Below, piece by piece: positions 50,280 through 62,203 of a stretch of DNA of 64,000 nucleotides. The first letter of the stretch is position 1, and every line of letters starts with the position of its first letter. The notes under the pieces were generated by a model that saw only the letters and a list, made by a program, of their open reading frames with translations, did no database searches and was not told where the DNA came from. The translations under genes and the position numbers were made by a program. Origin of the DNA: Sipunculus nudus (taxonomy: Eukaryota > Annelida > Sipuncula > Golfingiida > Sipunculidae); NCBI GenBank assembly GCA_026874595.1, contig CM049313.1, forward strand, positions 13,077,508 to 13,141,507. The letters run 5' to 3'.

Positions 50280-52394
50280 CATATAAGCATATAAGCATTC
50301 GCAAAGATTTCTTGGAGGACCCTGAGGGGCAGCTTATTCCACGCAAGTATTTCACGTTTTTGGAGGGAGGGGAAACTTTCTAACGATGGATACCCAACAG
50401 GTGTTACAGATTGGACCAATATAGCCACTATTCAAATAGGTCTACGGATATTTCTGGCAACCCTCACCATTTTTAATGAGTCAATTTAATGGATTCGCAT
50501 TTAAGAGCGTCTCAAGTTATCATCCCATATTTAAGCCTAGATATTAACCATGTGCATTTTCAAGCAGGACAATGACCTTAGATTTACTATTGTTTCATAT
50601 TTAATTAAATTTAATTGTTTTAACAAATTTTGATAATTTACCATTTCCATAATTTTGTCTAAAATTTGAGAGAAGGAAGAATGTAAATGGGTACATCTAG
50701 GTTGCAAACAAAGCAAATTGTTAAGCATACATAATAAACATATATAATTTATCCCTTGCTGACACACATAGGATATTTCACATTAAGTCAAATATCATAT
50801 CTGCCTCGAATTATTGATTTAGTGACCTCAACTGACCTTTAAATACCTTATTTGAGTAATGCATATAAAAAATTATTTTCTGTTTATTAAAAATATATAT
50901 AGCTATCACTTTAACAATATACTTATTATTAATCCCACGTGGAATCACAGAAGAGTTGAATCGCTTCAACTTATGTTAACACAAGTATCAATTATAAGCT
51001 TGAGCTGTTTCTAGAATAAGAAAATACCACATCTAACTTAGCAGGGAGATTACTGAATGGGTATGTTGTACTCAGTTACTTAATCCATGAAAGCTCCTAA
51101 TAAACATGTTCCGTAAATTTGATTTTTGAATATTTGATACATGTTTATATAGCTCTAGAAGTCTTGAAATGTTGGGAGTAGTTCTTGCTCATTTTGTACT
51201 TCTTTTATAGCCCCCAAAAATATAGTTTGTAAGCTACGCTTAATTATACATGCCAGATATTAAGTACCCTCTTTGTCTTTTAGAAAACAAAACTAACCTG
51301 TTTGGTCTCTTACAGTTGTGTTGCATCTCAGACCTTGAACCCTGTCATTGCTGACCTCTGTGTCAGAGCTTAACTCCTGTCCGATGTAATCGAGGATCTT
51401 AATGCCAATACAAAAGGCCGGCTGTCTTTCTGATATAACTAGTGGCTTCTACACGAACACCACAGTGTCCGACCCTTCCTATCGTTACGTATAATAACGA
51501 ACTGGGAACGTAAGTCTTGGCAGGTTTTACACAATAATGGAGCCTAAAATGTCAATAGAGTACATGGAACATGGAAATTCCGGGAAAATTTATCTCTTTG
51601 AAAATCATATAAAGGATGTTAGCGGTATAAAGAGAATGCATACCAACTTAAGAGACCCTCTTCTTATTGGACAGCAGTTGGAAAATGGCTGTTTGAATAA
51701 CAATATGTAACACACGTAGTTGTGGCCAACGGATCTTGGTATGGTCGCTGACAGACAGCTGAAACTTTATCAAAACGATATTCTTCAGCTTCTAAAAGAG
51801 GAAGATAACTTCCTTCAAGGTTTTTCTATATCTAAAACTCCGGTTAGCTGAGCCAAGGAGACGCACCGTTTCTGTGTTGGTATGTCATTGGTCACACTTA
51901 TCCATGTCCATGCCCTCAATGTATACGCTAGTGTAGAATCACAGTAAAACATCCACGTGCTCTTTTATCTAACATTTTCAATATAATAACTTAGCCTCCC
52001 GCCCCGCTCTGACGAGCTGACCGGAAGCATGAGTTTTTTGCCAACCCTGTAAGATGAACTATAGTATACTGATAATAATGTGCTAAGTATACTCATATAT
52101 TCAAGGTCAAGTGTCTTAGCACTTGTAAATAAAGTTTGAAAATGGTAAAACTCGATCGAAATTTGTTGATTAGAAAAAATGGCATTAATTTCAATCGTCT
52201 TAAATATCATCTCATGGGGCATCTCTGATAATCGAGTATAATAATACGCCGCTTGAAATAAATTTCTGACCTCTCTGACACTGATATATCTGTGTATTTC
52301 ATATGTGACATAACGTCTTCTGCACAAACACTCAATATACCTAGACAATAACTTTATGTCACAGACACCAAATTTTCACGCGGAACAGTTAGGT

Positions 52395-52590
52395 GTGCAA
52401 GGCCGCTGATAGGGCAATGTGTAGTTTATTTCTACGGGACAATACATTAAGGGGATCTGGCTGATGAAGAGAACATAGGACTTTTATTTGAGATACACTA
52501 AATGTAGATGTAATGAGGCACAACAGTGAGCAAGCTCGCTGAGAGTGTAATGCGGGGCTTATTTCTACGGAGTAATGCATGAAGGTTGTG
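52395..52590. repeat. Degenerate ~132-bp repeat pair
   Basis: 'gcaaggccgctgatagggcaatg...gtttatttctacgg' at 52397 and 'gcaagctcgctgagagtgtaatg...gcttatttctacgg' at 52529 are similar over about 55 bp, including the following 'a.aataca/atgcat.aagg'. Confidence 0.55.
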
Positions 52591-54408
52591 AGGCTAGCGG
52601 GAAACATTGGATTTGTGAGTATTCAAAATATTCTAATATATATAAAAATATTTTACACGTTCGAGTGGGAAATATAAATAGATCTTCATATGTTCATACA
52701 GCTACATTCCACCGTAGCTCCAAAAATACATTGAAACAATATTTAGCAAACAATTATGATATCAGAATACTCGAGGATAAATATGTTCTAAGATAAAACA
52801 AATCATACGTGCATATAATTTATGTGTACACATTCAGGAATAATGATCATTCAAAAAGATGATTTAGTCCATCTAGTTATGACATATATTTGGTTTGATT
52901 GTGATAACTGCCATGATTGGGTTCAGTATGTTGATATTATAATAGTAGTCGGTCATGAAACGCAGAGACGGTGCTATATTGTTTGTCATTGTTCAACATA
53001 CACCTAACTGTTATTATGGCAGTATAATTTTGCACATAGAGCATTATGGCCCATTAAACATTTGAGACAGGACTTCAACTTATATACAAAAAAATACACA
53101 GAAAATCACCTTAAATTTATATTAATAATAGCTAGGATGGGTATTCAGTGATGAAGTGTATGGAGTCACCTAATTACTTTACTTCACCCAATTTGTTATA
53201 TCTTAAACTTGACAGGGATATCTTGCACAGCCACCCTCATTATATAATATAGACATAATTTGTAATGCAAACATGTTTAATTGGATAACAAGGCATTACC
53301 CCGGGATATTGTGTGCACTTTAGTCAGATCATATGATACAACTATTTATAAAGTCAATGTCTTATTTAACTTAAGTGTAATTCAAAATGCCATGTTCGTA
53401 ATAATGACCACTCATTTGAAATCCAAATAAACCTTTATTCACATTTTGACAGTTTACCTGATCTTAGGGAATAATTTGCCAGGAAAACAAGTAAAATATG
53501 TCTGGCTGTTATGCCTTACAACATGTATATTATCAAAACATTAAAAAAAGTGTTTCTCCACTCGGAATTTGCTAATTGCTTTTCATTCTGACGAAGCTTG
53601 ATCGTAATCTCGTTCTCACTTGTTTTGTATAATGGTTATATATTCCAACTTATCATTGCTCCTGTTGTCAAGACCTTCATTTATTAGAAAGAGATATAAT
53701 TAGAAAAATCCTGGTTCAAATGAATACTTTTTCCTTAAACCTATCAGGTTAACAACAAGAAGGGCATTGTATTTATATGAAAAGGAAGATTTTACCTCTT
53801 TTGTATGGGGTTAGTTGCTTCAGCTTTTATGTGTATGCAGACATCCCAGAATATTTTTATCTGAGTATATCCATCTTAGCAAGGAAAAGTTACGCTTAAT
53901 CCATCATTAGAGTATAGAACCAAATTCACTTCAAGATTTCACTATTTGAATTTGCATTTGATTTCATATATATTAAAATAAATGTGTCCTTATTAAAAAT
54001 TGATTCTTAAAATAAAAAGATATCACCTCTGCTATTGAAAAGAATGTTTTGTATTTCACAATATATGTAGTTATCATTTTAACATATGACTGGTACGCAT
54101 GGTATATCGTTAAATTGTGAGGAACTTCTTGTACTTTTTAGATAAAATGAAATTCTTGTTTCTAGAATTAGAAAATAACCTCTGCTATTTTGACATGTTT
54201 ATTAATATTAATTGTGTATATTTTTACATACACATTCGTGCAACTATATAAAATGTTGGATCTTGCGTTTCTTTTGTGCCCAGCAAGCCTAGGTCTCGCG
54301 GCATGATAAATTATCCAAGTGGAATATTAAGCAACTTCCTAGACGCTAAGCTAAACCTGCGCGGCCCCCTCACCCGTATATTCATTTGAAGATTATCCTT
54401 TTTATACG

Positions 54409-54507
54409 CTTGGAAGCAAATATTTAAATGTCGAGTGTCAAAATGGATGTCCGGGCGTGGTGGAGTTCCTCATAGCAAATGGTACCGATGTCAATTTAAA
54501 GACAAAC
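54409..54507 (+). pseudogene. Relic ankyrin exon (copy of exon 16), splice acceptor lost
   Basis: An open 99-bp frame ends at a good donor (gtacgt). It reads LGSKYLNVECQNGCPGVVEF, then LIANGTDVN, recognisable as a QNGH-class repeat with TPL lost and GH changed to GC. The acceptor position reads ttttatacg, with CG in place of AG, so it can no longer be spliced in at the normal register. Order and similarity make it the counterpart of exon 16. Confidence 0.75.
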
Positions 54508-54732
54508 GTACGTAATGACAAACGTCTACATGTGTGCGTCATAATTTAGAACATGTATTACTAAATACACAGATCAGAAAGATTCTTGTAAGGTAAGCCA
54601 TTTAACCTAAAATTCTTTCAGAATATGAACTAAATTGAGAAAATAATAAATTAACACTTTAAGGGGTTAATAATAGAATCTTGGTCTTGAAAGGAAGGTT
54701 AAGAGAAAGAGATGTCCATATAAAAAAATCCA

Positions 54733-54734
<2 letters not shown>

Positions 54735-54772
<38 letters not shown>
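54735..54772. repeat. (TA)n microsatellite
   Basis: About 19 units between the two relic exons at 54409 and 55203. Confidence 0.95.
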
Positions 54773-54774
<2 letters not shown>

Positions 54775-55202
54775 CAAACGAGAAACAACTTATGAAAACA
54801 TTGATATTTCATATCATTCAGACCCCATCGACTTAGACTGTTTTTCAACAGACTGTTGATTTTTGGCACAAAACTCTTTCTTCTTTTACAAAGAGTTTTT
54901 TCCAGTGGTACATTGGGTCTTTACATCCATTGACCCAGTTGAGGGCTTATTATTTCCTTCAAGGTTTTACAGTTGTATATATTTTACTTTATTTAAAAGT
55001 CTGTATTTATATATGTTTTTAAAGGCGTTTATATGACCTGTTTAACTGCTACCCTTGCTTCTTCAATTCCCAAGAGTCCTGACTCCAAATAAATACTGAT
55101 CAAATTAGTTGTGAACAATAACTCTACATAATCAAGAATTTCACAGCATATTGTCAACATCGAAAAGACAGCAATCAATAGTAATTTATCATTGTGCTTC
55201 AG

Positions 55203-55301
55203 GGTGGCATGGCACTACTTTGTTTTGCAGCGGATAGTGGATACACTGCCCTGGTTAATTTGTTGTGTGAACACGGGGCAAATGTGAATCACCAATGTGC
55301 G
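55203..55301 (+). pseudogene. Ankyrin exon copy (of exon 18), itself intact
   Basis: 99 bp, acceptor attgtgcttcag, donor gtatgc, phase 0. Reads GGMALLCFAADSGYTALVNL and continues LCEHGANVN, ending HQCA like exon 18. TPL is degraded to ALL. The exon is intact, but it lies beyond the stop in exon 21 and between broken exons, so it is probably not translated as part of the main protein. Confidence 0.75.
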
Positions 55302-55622
55302 GTATGCTTTTGCATGCCTCAAGATATGCCAGGGTCAAACTTATCCTAATTTAGGGAACCTTTATACATGACCCCGTTTTATGCTTATGGTAAAATTCTA
55401 ATCATGATTTACTCTTACAATCAAATAGATCATGTCTCTAACTGTAAAATGCCAAAATATGTTTATGTCATCTTGCATATGAAAACTTTTACAAACAACA
55501 ATTAAAAACATACGTAAAGTTGGAATCATATGGAATAATTTAAAGGTTTGCCTTATAAAACTTACCTGATTGATATATTTTATCCTAAATAATAGACGCT
55601 TTTTAATATTTTCTGCATGTAG

Positions 55623-55718
55623 GACGGCAGAACGCCTTTATGGCATGCTGCTTTTGAAGGAAAGGACACGGTCTTGACTCTTATCAAGAAGGGTGCCAAG
55701 GTGGATCTGGCTGACAAC
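55623..55718 (+). pseudogene. Ankyrin exon copy (of exon 19), one codon deleted
   Basis: 96 bp, acceptor ctgcatgtag, donor gtaagt, phase 0. Starts DGRTPLWHAAFEGKDTVLTL and continues IKKGAKVD. Compared with exon 19 one codon is missing in the helix 1-helix 2 turn (EGKD-TVL against EGQSKTVL), giving 32 residues. The frame is kept. Its status depends on whether the downstream block is ever transcribed and spliced. Confidence 0.75.
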
Positions 55719-55968
55719 GTAAGTGAGATTGGAAAAATAGTGATACATACGTCTAAGTGGAAAATGCGTGGTACAACATCATATAAGAAAATCTTGATTC
55801 AATGATACAGAACTATAAATTTAGTCCCATTTATAGACAGCCTCGGTGTGCCTCGGTTGGAACTTGATTAAATATGAGCAAATGCCTCTAAATCTGAGGT
55901 TTTCCGTGTGATTTTGAAAAGAAGCTTTAAGGTCTAAAAGATTGATCTTGATGTGCTATTTATTGTAG

Positions 55969-56066
55969 ATCGGGTGAACACCACTGATTGTGGCTCACAG
56001 AACGGACACACCAGGGTCGCAGAACATTTACTGGACAGCAATGCTGATGTGAACCACGCAAGCAAG
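55969..56066 (+). pseudogene. Relic ankyrin exon (copy of exon 20) with stop and frameshift
   Basis: Acceptor tttattgtag, donor gtaaga, 98 bp. The third codon is TGA (I-G-stop-TPLIVA), and one base is missing after the VA codons; in the shifted frame it reads QNGHTRVAEHLLD and then ADVN. Both lesions are relative to exon 20, to which it is otherwise very close. It is clearly non-functional. Confidence 0.85.
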
Positions 56067-57112
56067 GTAAGAAGACTTCCTTTATATAAATTATAGCACT
56101 CATGATCATTTCGCCATAATTAAAAAAAGTCAGAATACCGAAATGTCTGTTAATGTATTGGCATGCCCCCAATTATTATAAACACGTTGGTATTACCAAA
56201 ACATGCAGCCTGTGTGGGGTGATATCAACGTTTTGTGGCCTATTTTTATTAAAGCTCCAAGGGATTACCTTTAGTTTATAAAAGTCAGATAGGTGATTAG
56301 GCCCCTTTAAGTCACAGTGCTGCTTTTTTACTTTGCACGAACAGCATCAGGAAAACCTTGGAGGAGGTTATACTGTGTCATTTCAAACTTTTAAAAATTT
56401 ACTTTATGTGTTATATTATAATATTCAGGTGCTCTGGCTGGCTTGATATTGTAGCTTGCTTTATCTGCAAGCATGAAATATCCCTGAAACAAAACATGAT
56501 CATCTAAAAAATGGAAAAAAGATCAGCTCTTGTACCATGAAATATATACCATTGTCAAGTATTTACCTTTATAAAATGTTGTGTAGGTGCAGGACGGACA
56601 ATGTATATATATTTTTTGTTTCAATAATTAAAGTTTTTTTGACAAGCTAGATTAAGTGGTGTCATGATATTTGATTGAATCAGGAGATTATTGTCCAAAA
56701 GTGAAGAATATGTCATAAAATCAGCTTCTCCACTGACGATTGTCTTTCTTTTTGAACGCGTGGTAATGATTAAATCAATGCACATAATTTATCTGATTCT
56801 CCAGTCCTAAGTAAGCTACCTACTAAGCAACATTCCTTTTTGGATATTCAGTTGTGCATTAATTTATACTGCTTATGATTGGCAGAACCTCTGAAAGCCT
56901 AGCGTAAAAATTCTTTAAATTAAAGTAAATTAGCAAACAGAAAAGGAGAAATCCGGAAAATATAAATTGAGTTCTTAAACCAGAAAGCTTTATTGAACCA
57001 ATATACAGCTTTCTTAAACAGAGCAAAAAGAACCGTAGATTTTTTCAGATTTGACCCTTGACGCGCGACGCTTGACGCGCGCGTTAGTGTGTTGTTGGCT
57101 TAAAACAGACAC

Positions 57113-57145
<33 letters not shown>

Positions 57146-58060
57146 ACGCAGCTTTATTCAGTCTCACGTGCACGTTGCAGACTGCACGCACAAGCCCACG
57201 CTGTTTTCTCAGCTTATACAAACACAAAAAGGATCTCTCTTATTCGCATAATACACTTATGTTGTGTATGTTGTATGCTCCTTTAATATTGGCTGTATGA
57301 AATGGAAGTGGTTTTCTCAGTGTAAAATATGGTGTATCATCTCTCTACCACGTGTTGCCTCTCTCCCCATGCGCACTTGGATGCCGGCATGAAGCCATGG
57401 AACAAGAACTGATACATGTTAAGCTTTTGTGTGTGAGTGTATGTGTGTGTGGAGGGTATTTTAACACCATGACCGATTTCCATCGATTATTTCCACTGTT
57501 ACCTTCAGCTTAATACTCTTACTGAGAGAGTCACAGTTTCATGATATGATGATGAAAACGCATTAACGTATTAATGCAAAACACAAAGAAAGTAGAAGTA
57601 ATAGGAGGAGAACGATTTAGAGCAGTGAGGTGGACAAAATATTTTAATTTGTAGTAGTAGGCATCCTTCTGTCTCTCAAACTGGACCTATAATCAATTTT
57701 ATTATATCACCCAAAAGCCGGTCCTGGTGGCATAAGGACACCTCTGTATTCTTTTTATAAATATAGGCATAGGTCAAAGCCGCCAATGGATGAAAATGCA
57801 AAAGTTCAATTTTTTTAAGAAATTTGTTTCAAGAACTTCAAGCCGTTCCTTGTAATACTGTCTCACTTGTAGATACTGGCAACGGGTCTGCTTTCGTGAC
57901 CGTAGGTGAATATTGCAAGGACCTTGTTAGTGTTATAGTAACAGGGCATCATACTTGTGGTTTGCGTCCGGTTCTCTTTTCCGCTTTAAGACTCCTGGCA
58001 ATGGTCTTAACCACAAGCGGGTGCCATTTCCAACCAGGAGTGTATTGATACTGGGCATTG
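56067..58060. other. Right of the relic exons, nothing firm
   Basis: The plus frame 57824-58048 (74 codons, ELQAVPCNTVSLVDTGNG) directly precedes the repeat at 58061 and may belong to a mobile element; no family recognised. Confidence 0.35.
57108..57145. repeat. (AC)n microsatellite
   Basis: Imperfect CA repeat (acacactcacacatacac, then a clean run), preceded by a GC-rich 'gacgcgcgacgcttgacgcg' patch at 57060-57079. Confidence 0.95.
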
Positions 58061-58150
58061 TACGCTCCCGAGGCAGCGGAAATCATGCGCTTCTAAAGAA
58101 ACTACAGATAGAGGTAGAAGGCCTGTAGGTAAAGCGCTGTGTAAAGAGCA
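58061..58150. repeat. Interspersed repeat, short copy
   Basis: tacgctcccgaggcagcgga, then tgcgcttctaaagaa, then tgtaggtaaagcgctgtgta: the same two end blocks as at 16262-16958 but without the ~600-bp interior. Confidence 0.7.
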
Positions 58151-61100
58151 TATAGGCATGGGCGTTAGGCAAAACGTAGAATGAGTAGGAATCAAGTGCG
58201 TTGATAGCGTGTGTGAGGAGGTATACTCCCAGAGAGCCAAGAACGAACAGGCCTCAAGGCCAGGAAGGCAAAAAAAAAGAGGACGAACAAGATACTATTA
58301 TCTGTTATTATAGTCCGGCCAGCGTTATCACTCTCATTGTTACGCTTATATTCGCCTATAGTCACTTTTATCAAAGCCAACCCTCTCAGAGTACCTCGTG
58401 ATGACAGGAATCTGATGCAAATATTAATAAAAGCCTTACATATATCCACTCAAGAGAGGACACCAAAACCAGAAAAAGACATGCCAGAGCTTACGGACAA
58501 GGCAAGTAAGCACTGGAGTGATCCTAACATAAAAGTAACGCAAGACAGCAAACCAACCGACCAGCCATGACAAGTCACGATAGCCTTTGGACAGGAATAA
58601 CTCAAAATGCCTTTATATTAACGGATCATGATTAAGACGCCAGCAGCAGTGGATAGACAACCAGCATTAGGTACCGCTTTCACAAAAGATCAATATGATG
58701 TGGTATTTAACTGTGACTACACCACTAAGTAGGCATGAAATCATGATATAAAATCATACCAAATGCGATTCAGTGGTATTTAAGGCATGCATTTCCAAAT
58801 ATCAACCAACAGCGATCAGTTAAAATAATTAAACTGGATGAAAAGCGTTATACTGAACGAGGAAAGCAAGACAAAGGGACCAGAGATTAAATGCTTACAT
58901 TTGACGGGGATCGCTCGGCAAGTGCAGACATCTGGTTCTGATGTTATGCTTAATGTTTTCTTTCATAATAAATATTAAAATCCTATATGCAATATAGAGA
59001 ACCTAAAATTGATGGTGATGCATGAAAAAAAATTTTAATTTTTTTTATTAATTTTCCCTATGATAAACTTTTTTATGATAATGAGAGGATTTCATTTTGA
59101 TGAACGTGTTCACGAATCTTCGAGCAATCAACATATATTTGTCTCTGATATAACTGTAAGAAGGTCATTTTTTCATGATTTTCAACCGCAATATCAAATA
59201 CATGTTACATAACATCTCAACACATTTTTAAGTGTTTTTTGTCGTCAGTTCTATTAAGTGTACATCTTAAAATGACGAGGGTTCGAAAGACCAGAGATGA
59301 CTGAAGCCCCACGTTTAACAGAGAGTGTAGGATGCGACTCTTATATTAATCAGGGAAGATGAAAAGATAGATCCACTGTATTAAGTAATACCACTTGTTC
59401 TTTTAAATAGGTAAGACGAGGGAACAGTCGGGGATTCGCCCAAGTGGCCAAAACGTTTGTGCTCAGAACGTTTTCACCGACGTCACCTGCGGGTAACAGC
59501 GCTATAAAATACGTCAGGCGTGACCAGTACAACTTGTTTACGTCCTATACTTGTCGATTAACCTCGACATTCCCTTAACTTAAGGAGGCCCGTGGGCTAT
59601 ATCGCATGTACAACAGGTATTATATGACCCTGGCGCGAAAGAAGAAACAATATTAACGAGCATGCCCCTGTGATCGTCTGCTGTGCACCATGCTGTTTCA
59701 GACGATATCATGAGGTAAAACATTATAGGAAAAAATAAGAAAAACTTAAATTTCTGGCCTCCCCCTAAACGTTTCGACAGTATGAGTAAGGCAAGATTGG
59801 ATATGAATTTAAAACACATCACCGAGGAGCATATATGTAGATATAGAGGACCCCTGAAGCTGGCCCAGGCTACATGTCTGGGGGCAACATGGCCTGAACA
59901 TCATGGTATGTGGTAAATGTCTACCCCGCGCAGTTACATAAATAAGACAACATTTAATATACTGTGATATATAATATGTAAATATATGTTCACTTATATA
60001 TTTTTGTTCACTTATGTTCACTTATTGACAACAGATGTTTATTCTCAACGCCGTTTGTTTTACATGAGAGTTCTTGAGAAATAAACTGAACATAGAAAAA
60101 ACTGAAACGGTTCAAATTTTCAGTATAATTTCGCGTATCTCTCATTTCCAGTTTTATTACAAATCTGCATTTAATTTTTAATTAAACTTTCAAATAAAAT
60201 TTCAAAATAATTTTCTTGAACATAATATTTGCAAAGCATGCAGGGTCGCCTTTATTAAATACATTGTAACCATTGTGTATATAATACCTAAATGTAAAGG
60301 AATTCAACAAAAGTTATCCTGGCCCCAGGATGATTACTCATTGTTACGTAAATGTCATGTGCCGGGTAACCATGGTTATGTATTCCTATGACAACCAGGA
60401 GTTGGGAGGCAGAGAAGTCATCTTGTGTAAAAAAAAAATTACCATTATAAACCGCACACGTACGTTGGCGGGACAACGCATCATGCTGATCGGGAAATAC
60501 TACGTTAGAGCGTGACACCGGTCATAATGGTATGAAGCTATCAGGTCACTGTGCATGTGTACAAAATGGTGGTTTCTAATTAATTCATGTCAGAACGAGG
60601 CTTGGTGACTCGCACTAAACATGGGTGGATCATGAGATTTTAAAGGGGTTATTCCATCTGAACTGATAATATATTTATATTTCTGCGCACGAGCCTAATC
60701 TGTTAATTTCTCACACCAGACGAATCCCGGGAACCTCTTATGTATTACGCATAAACCTGGTTTGATATTTATTAGTCCACTAGCTAGAGAAATGCGATTT
60801 TAATTTAAGAAATTTCAAAATAACAAGAGTGAATATTTCTTAATATTATTACCATGGAATTTCACTGATGCCCGACATGTTTAACATGACTTGTAGGTCC
60901 TATTCCTACACCAATGTGCATATTCTTTTGCCGAAATAAAGTGATCCATGTAAACGACAACATGTTAAATGTTAAACCCTTTTTGACTCTATATATACCA
61001 ACTAAAGAAATGAACAGTTTCAAATTTAGGGATTTAATCACCAATCACTAGCTACATGCATACCGGGATTTTTAATTTCAAAATAATAATATTTCTTAAT

Positions 61101-61529
61101 TGTAAATATTGTACAATGTAATTTCATTGAAACACGTCCCGTATCAAACTAGTATTCCAACACCCACGTTGCCGTTTTTACACAAGAGCGATCCATATAA
61201 ACCATAAGAAATTTAAATAGGGGACCCTCTATATTGCATCTATAATTATAAGGCCTAACTCTGCCCCGGCGTACTCATATAACGTTACATGTATGATGCG
61301 GGGCCGAGCTGGTAAGGCATCAAATTAATGTGAAAGGTGCCCGTCATAGGCAAAACACGTGAACAGTTACAAATATCAACAGACTACTAGTGAAGCTGAC
61401 ATGTATCAGAACAGACGAAGGTTACTCACGAGAGTTTGAAGCGTCATTGACAACGTGAGGACCTAAACGAAATAGTGTTACATCTGGTCATCAATGCTAG
61501 GTACGTTAAAACTAGGTTAATTAGAATGC

Positions 61530-61532
<3 letters not shown>

Positions 61533-61565
<33 letters not shown>
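61533..61565. repeat. (TA)n microsatellite
   Basis: About 16 units in the gene-poor right end. Confidence 0.95.
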
Positions 61566-61570
<5 letters not shown>

Positions 61571-62090
61571 GTTATCAAAATGTTCTTAAAATGTATACAA
61601 AAACATTTTAATAGCATTCAAGTGTACTGCTTTGAAAATGGTTTTGAATCTCTTGACAATATTTCGGTATATCCTGATATAACTTATCGGAAAATATGTT
61701 ATATTTTTTCAATGCATTTAAGTGTTACATTTTCCAAATTTCACATAAACAAAAAATTCTTATAACGTCCTTATAGAATGAAATTAAAATATTTCTTTCA
61801 TTCGGATGTTATTTTGAAAGAGCTGTAACTTATACTATAGTATAAGTATAATAAAAAGTTAAAGATTAAGTTATTATGTATCATTTTTTTTAAATTACAT
61901 TTAACTGTTAAACAATTTTTTATATTAATATTCGTCTTATTTCAAGTCACACCACATAATCCATAAAACATAGTCCATCCACTCCTATTCCAAGAAATCA
62001 TCAATGTCATATCAAGATTTTCTGCCATTATAAGTTTTGTTAGGTGCAGGTAGGTATGTCATTGAACAGCAAACATGTACTACCAGGAAA

Positions 62091-62134
62091 ATTACTCCAA
62101 TGGTGTCCAAGTAAATTACTCCAATGGTGTCCAA

Positions 62135-62200
<66 letters not shown>
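62091..62200. repeat. 24-bp duplication followed by (TA)n
   Basis: Two copies of aaattactccaatggtgtcc (plus aagt), the second running directly into about 32 TA units. This looks like a mobile-element 3' tail or slippage. Confidence 0.9.

Positions 62201-62203
<3 letters not shown>

Larger units (their letters stand above)
48028..54408. other. 6.4-kb gene-free stretch between the truncated exon and the relic block
   Basis: AT-rich with microsatellites at 50156-50277 and the degenerate repeat pair at 52395. Sequence after the microsatellite (50300-50430) has a non-random look ('ggaggaccctgaggggcagc') that may be the end of a retroposon. No ankyrin exon found. Confidence 0.45.

Noticed and set aside
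50137-50428. Reading frames rich in Ile-Tyr repeats (also at 30030, 30600, 42563, 62012)
   Set aside because: They are translations of (TA)n microsatellites.
55203-55718. Functional alternative C-terminal exons of the main gene
   Set aside because: The stop in exon 21 and the broken neighbours at 54409 and 55969 make this unlikely, although splicing round them cannot be excluded without transcripts.
61299-61345. tRNA gene or SINE head starting gcggggccgagctggtaagg
   Set aside because: Only an A-box-like part is present; no B box, no cloverleaf can be drawn by eye.
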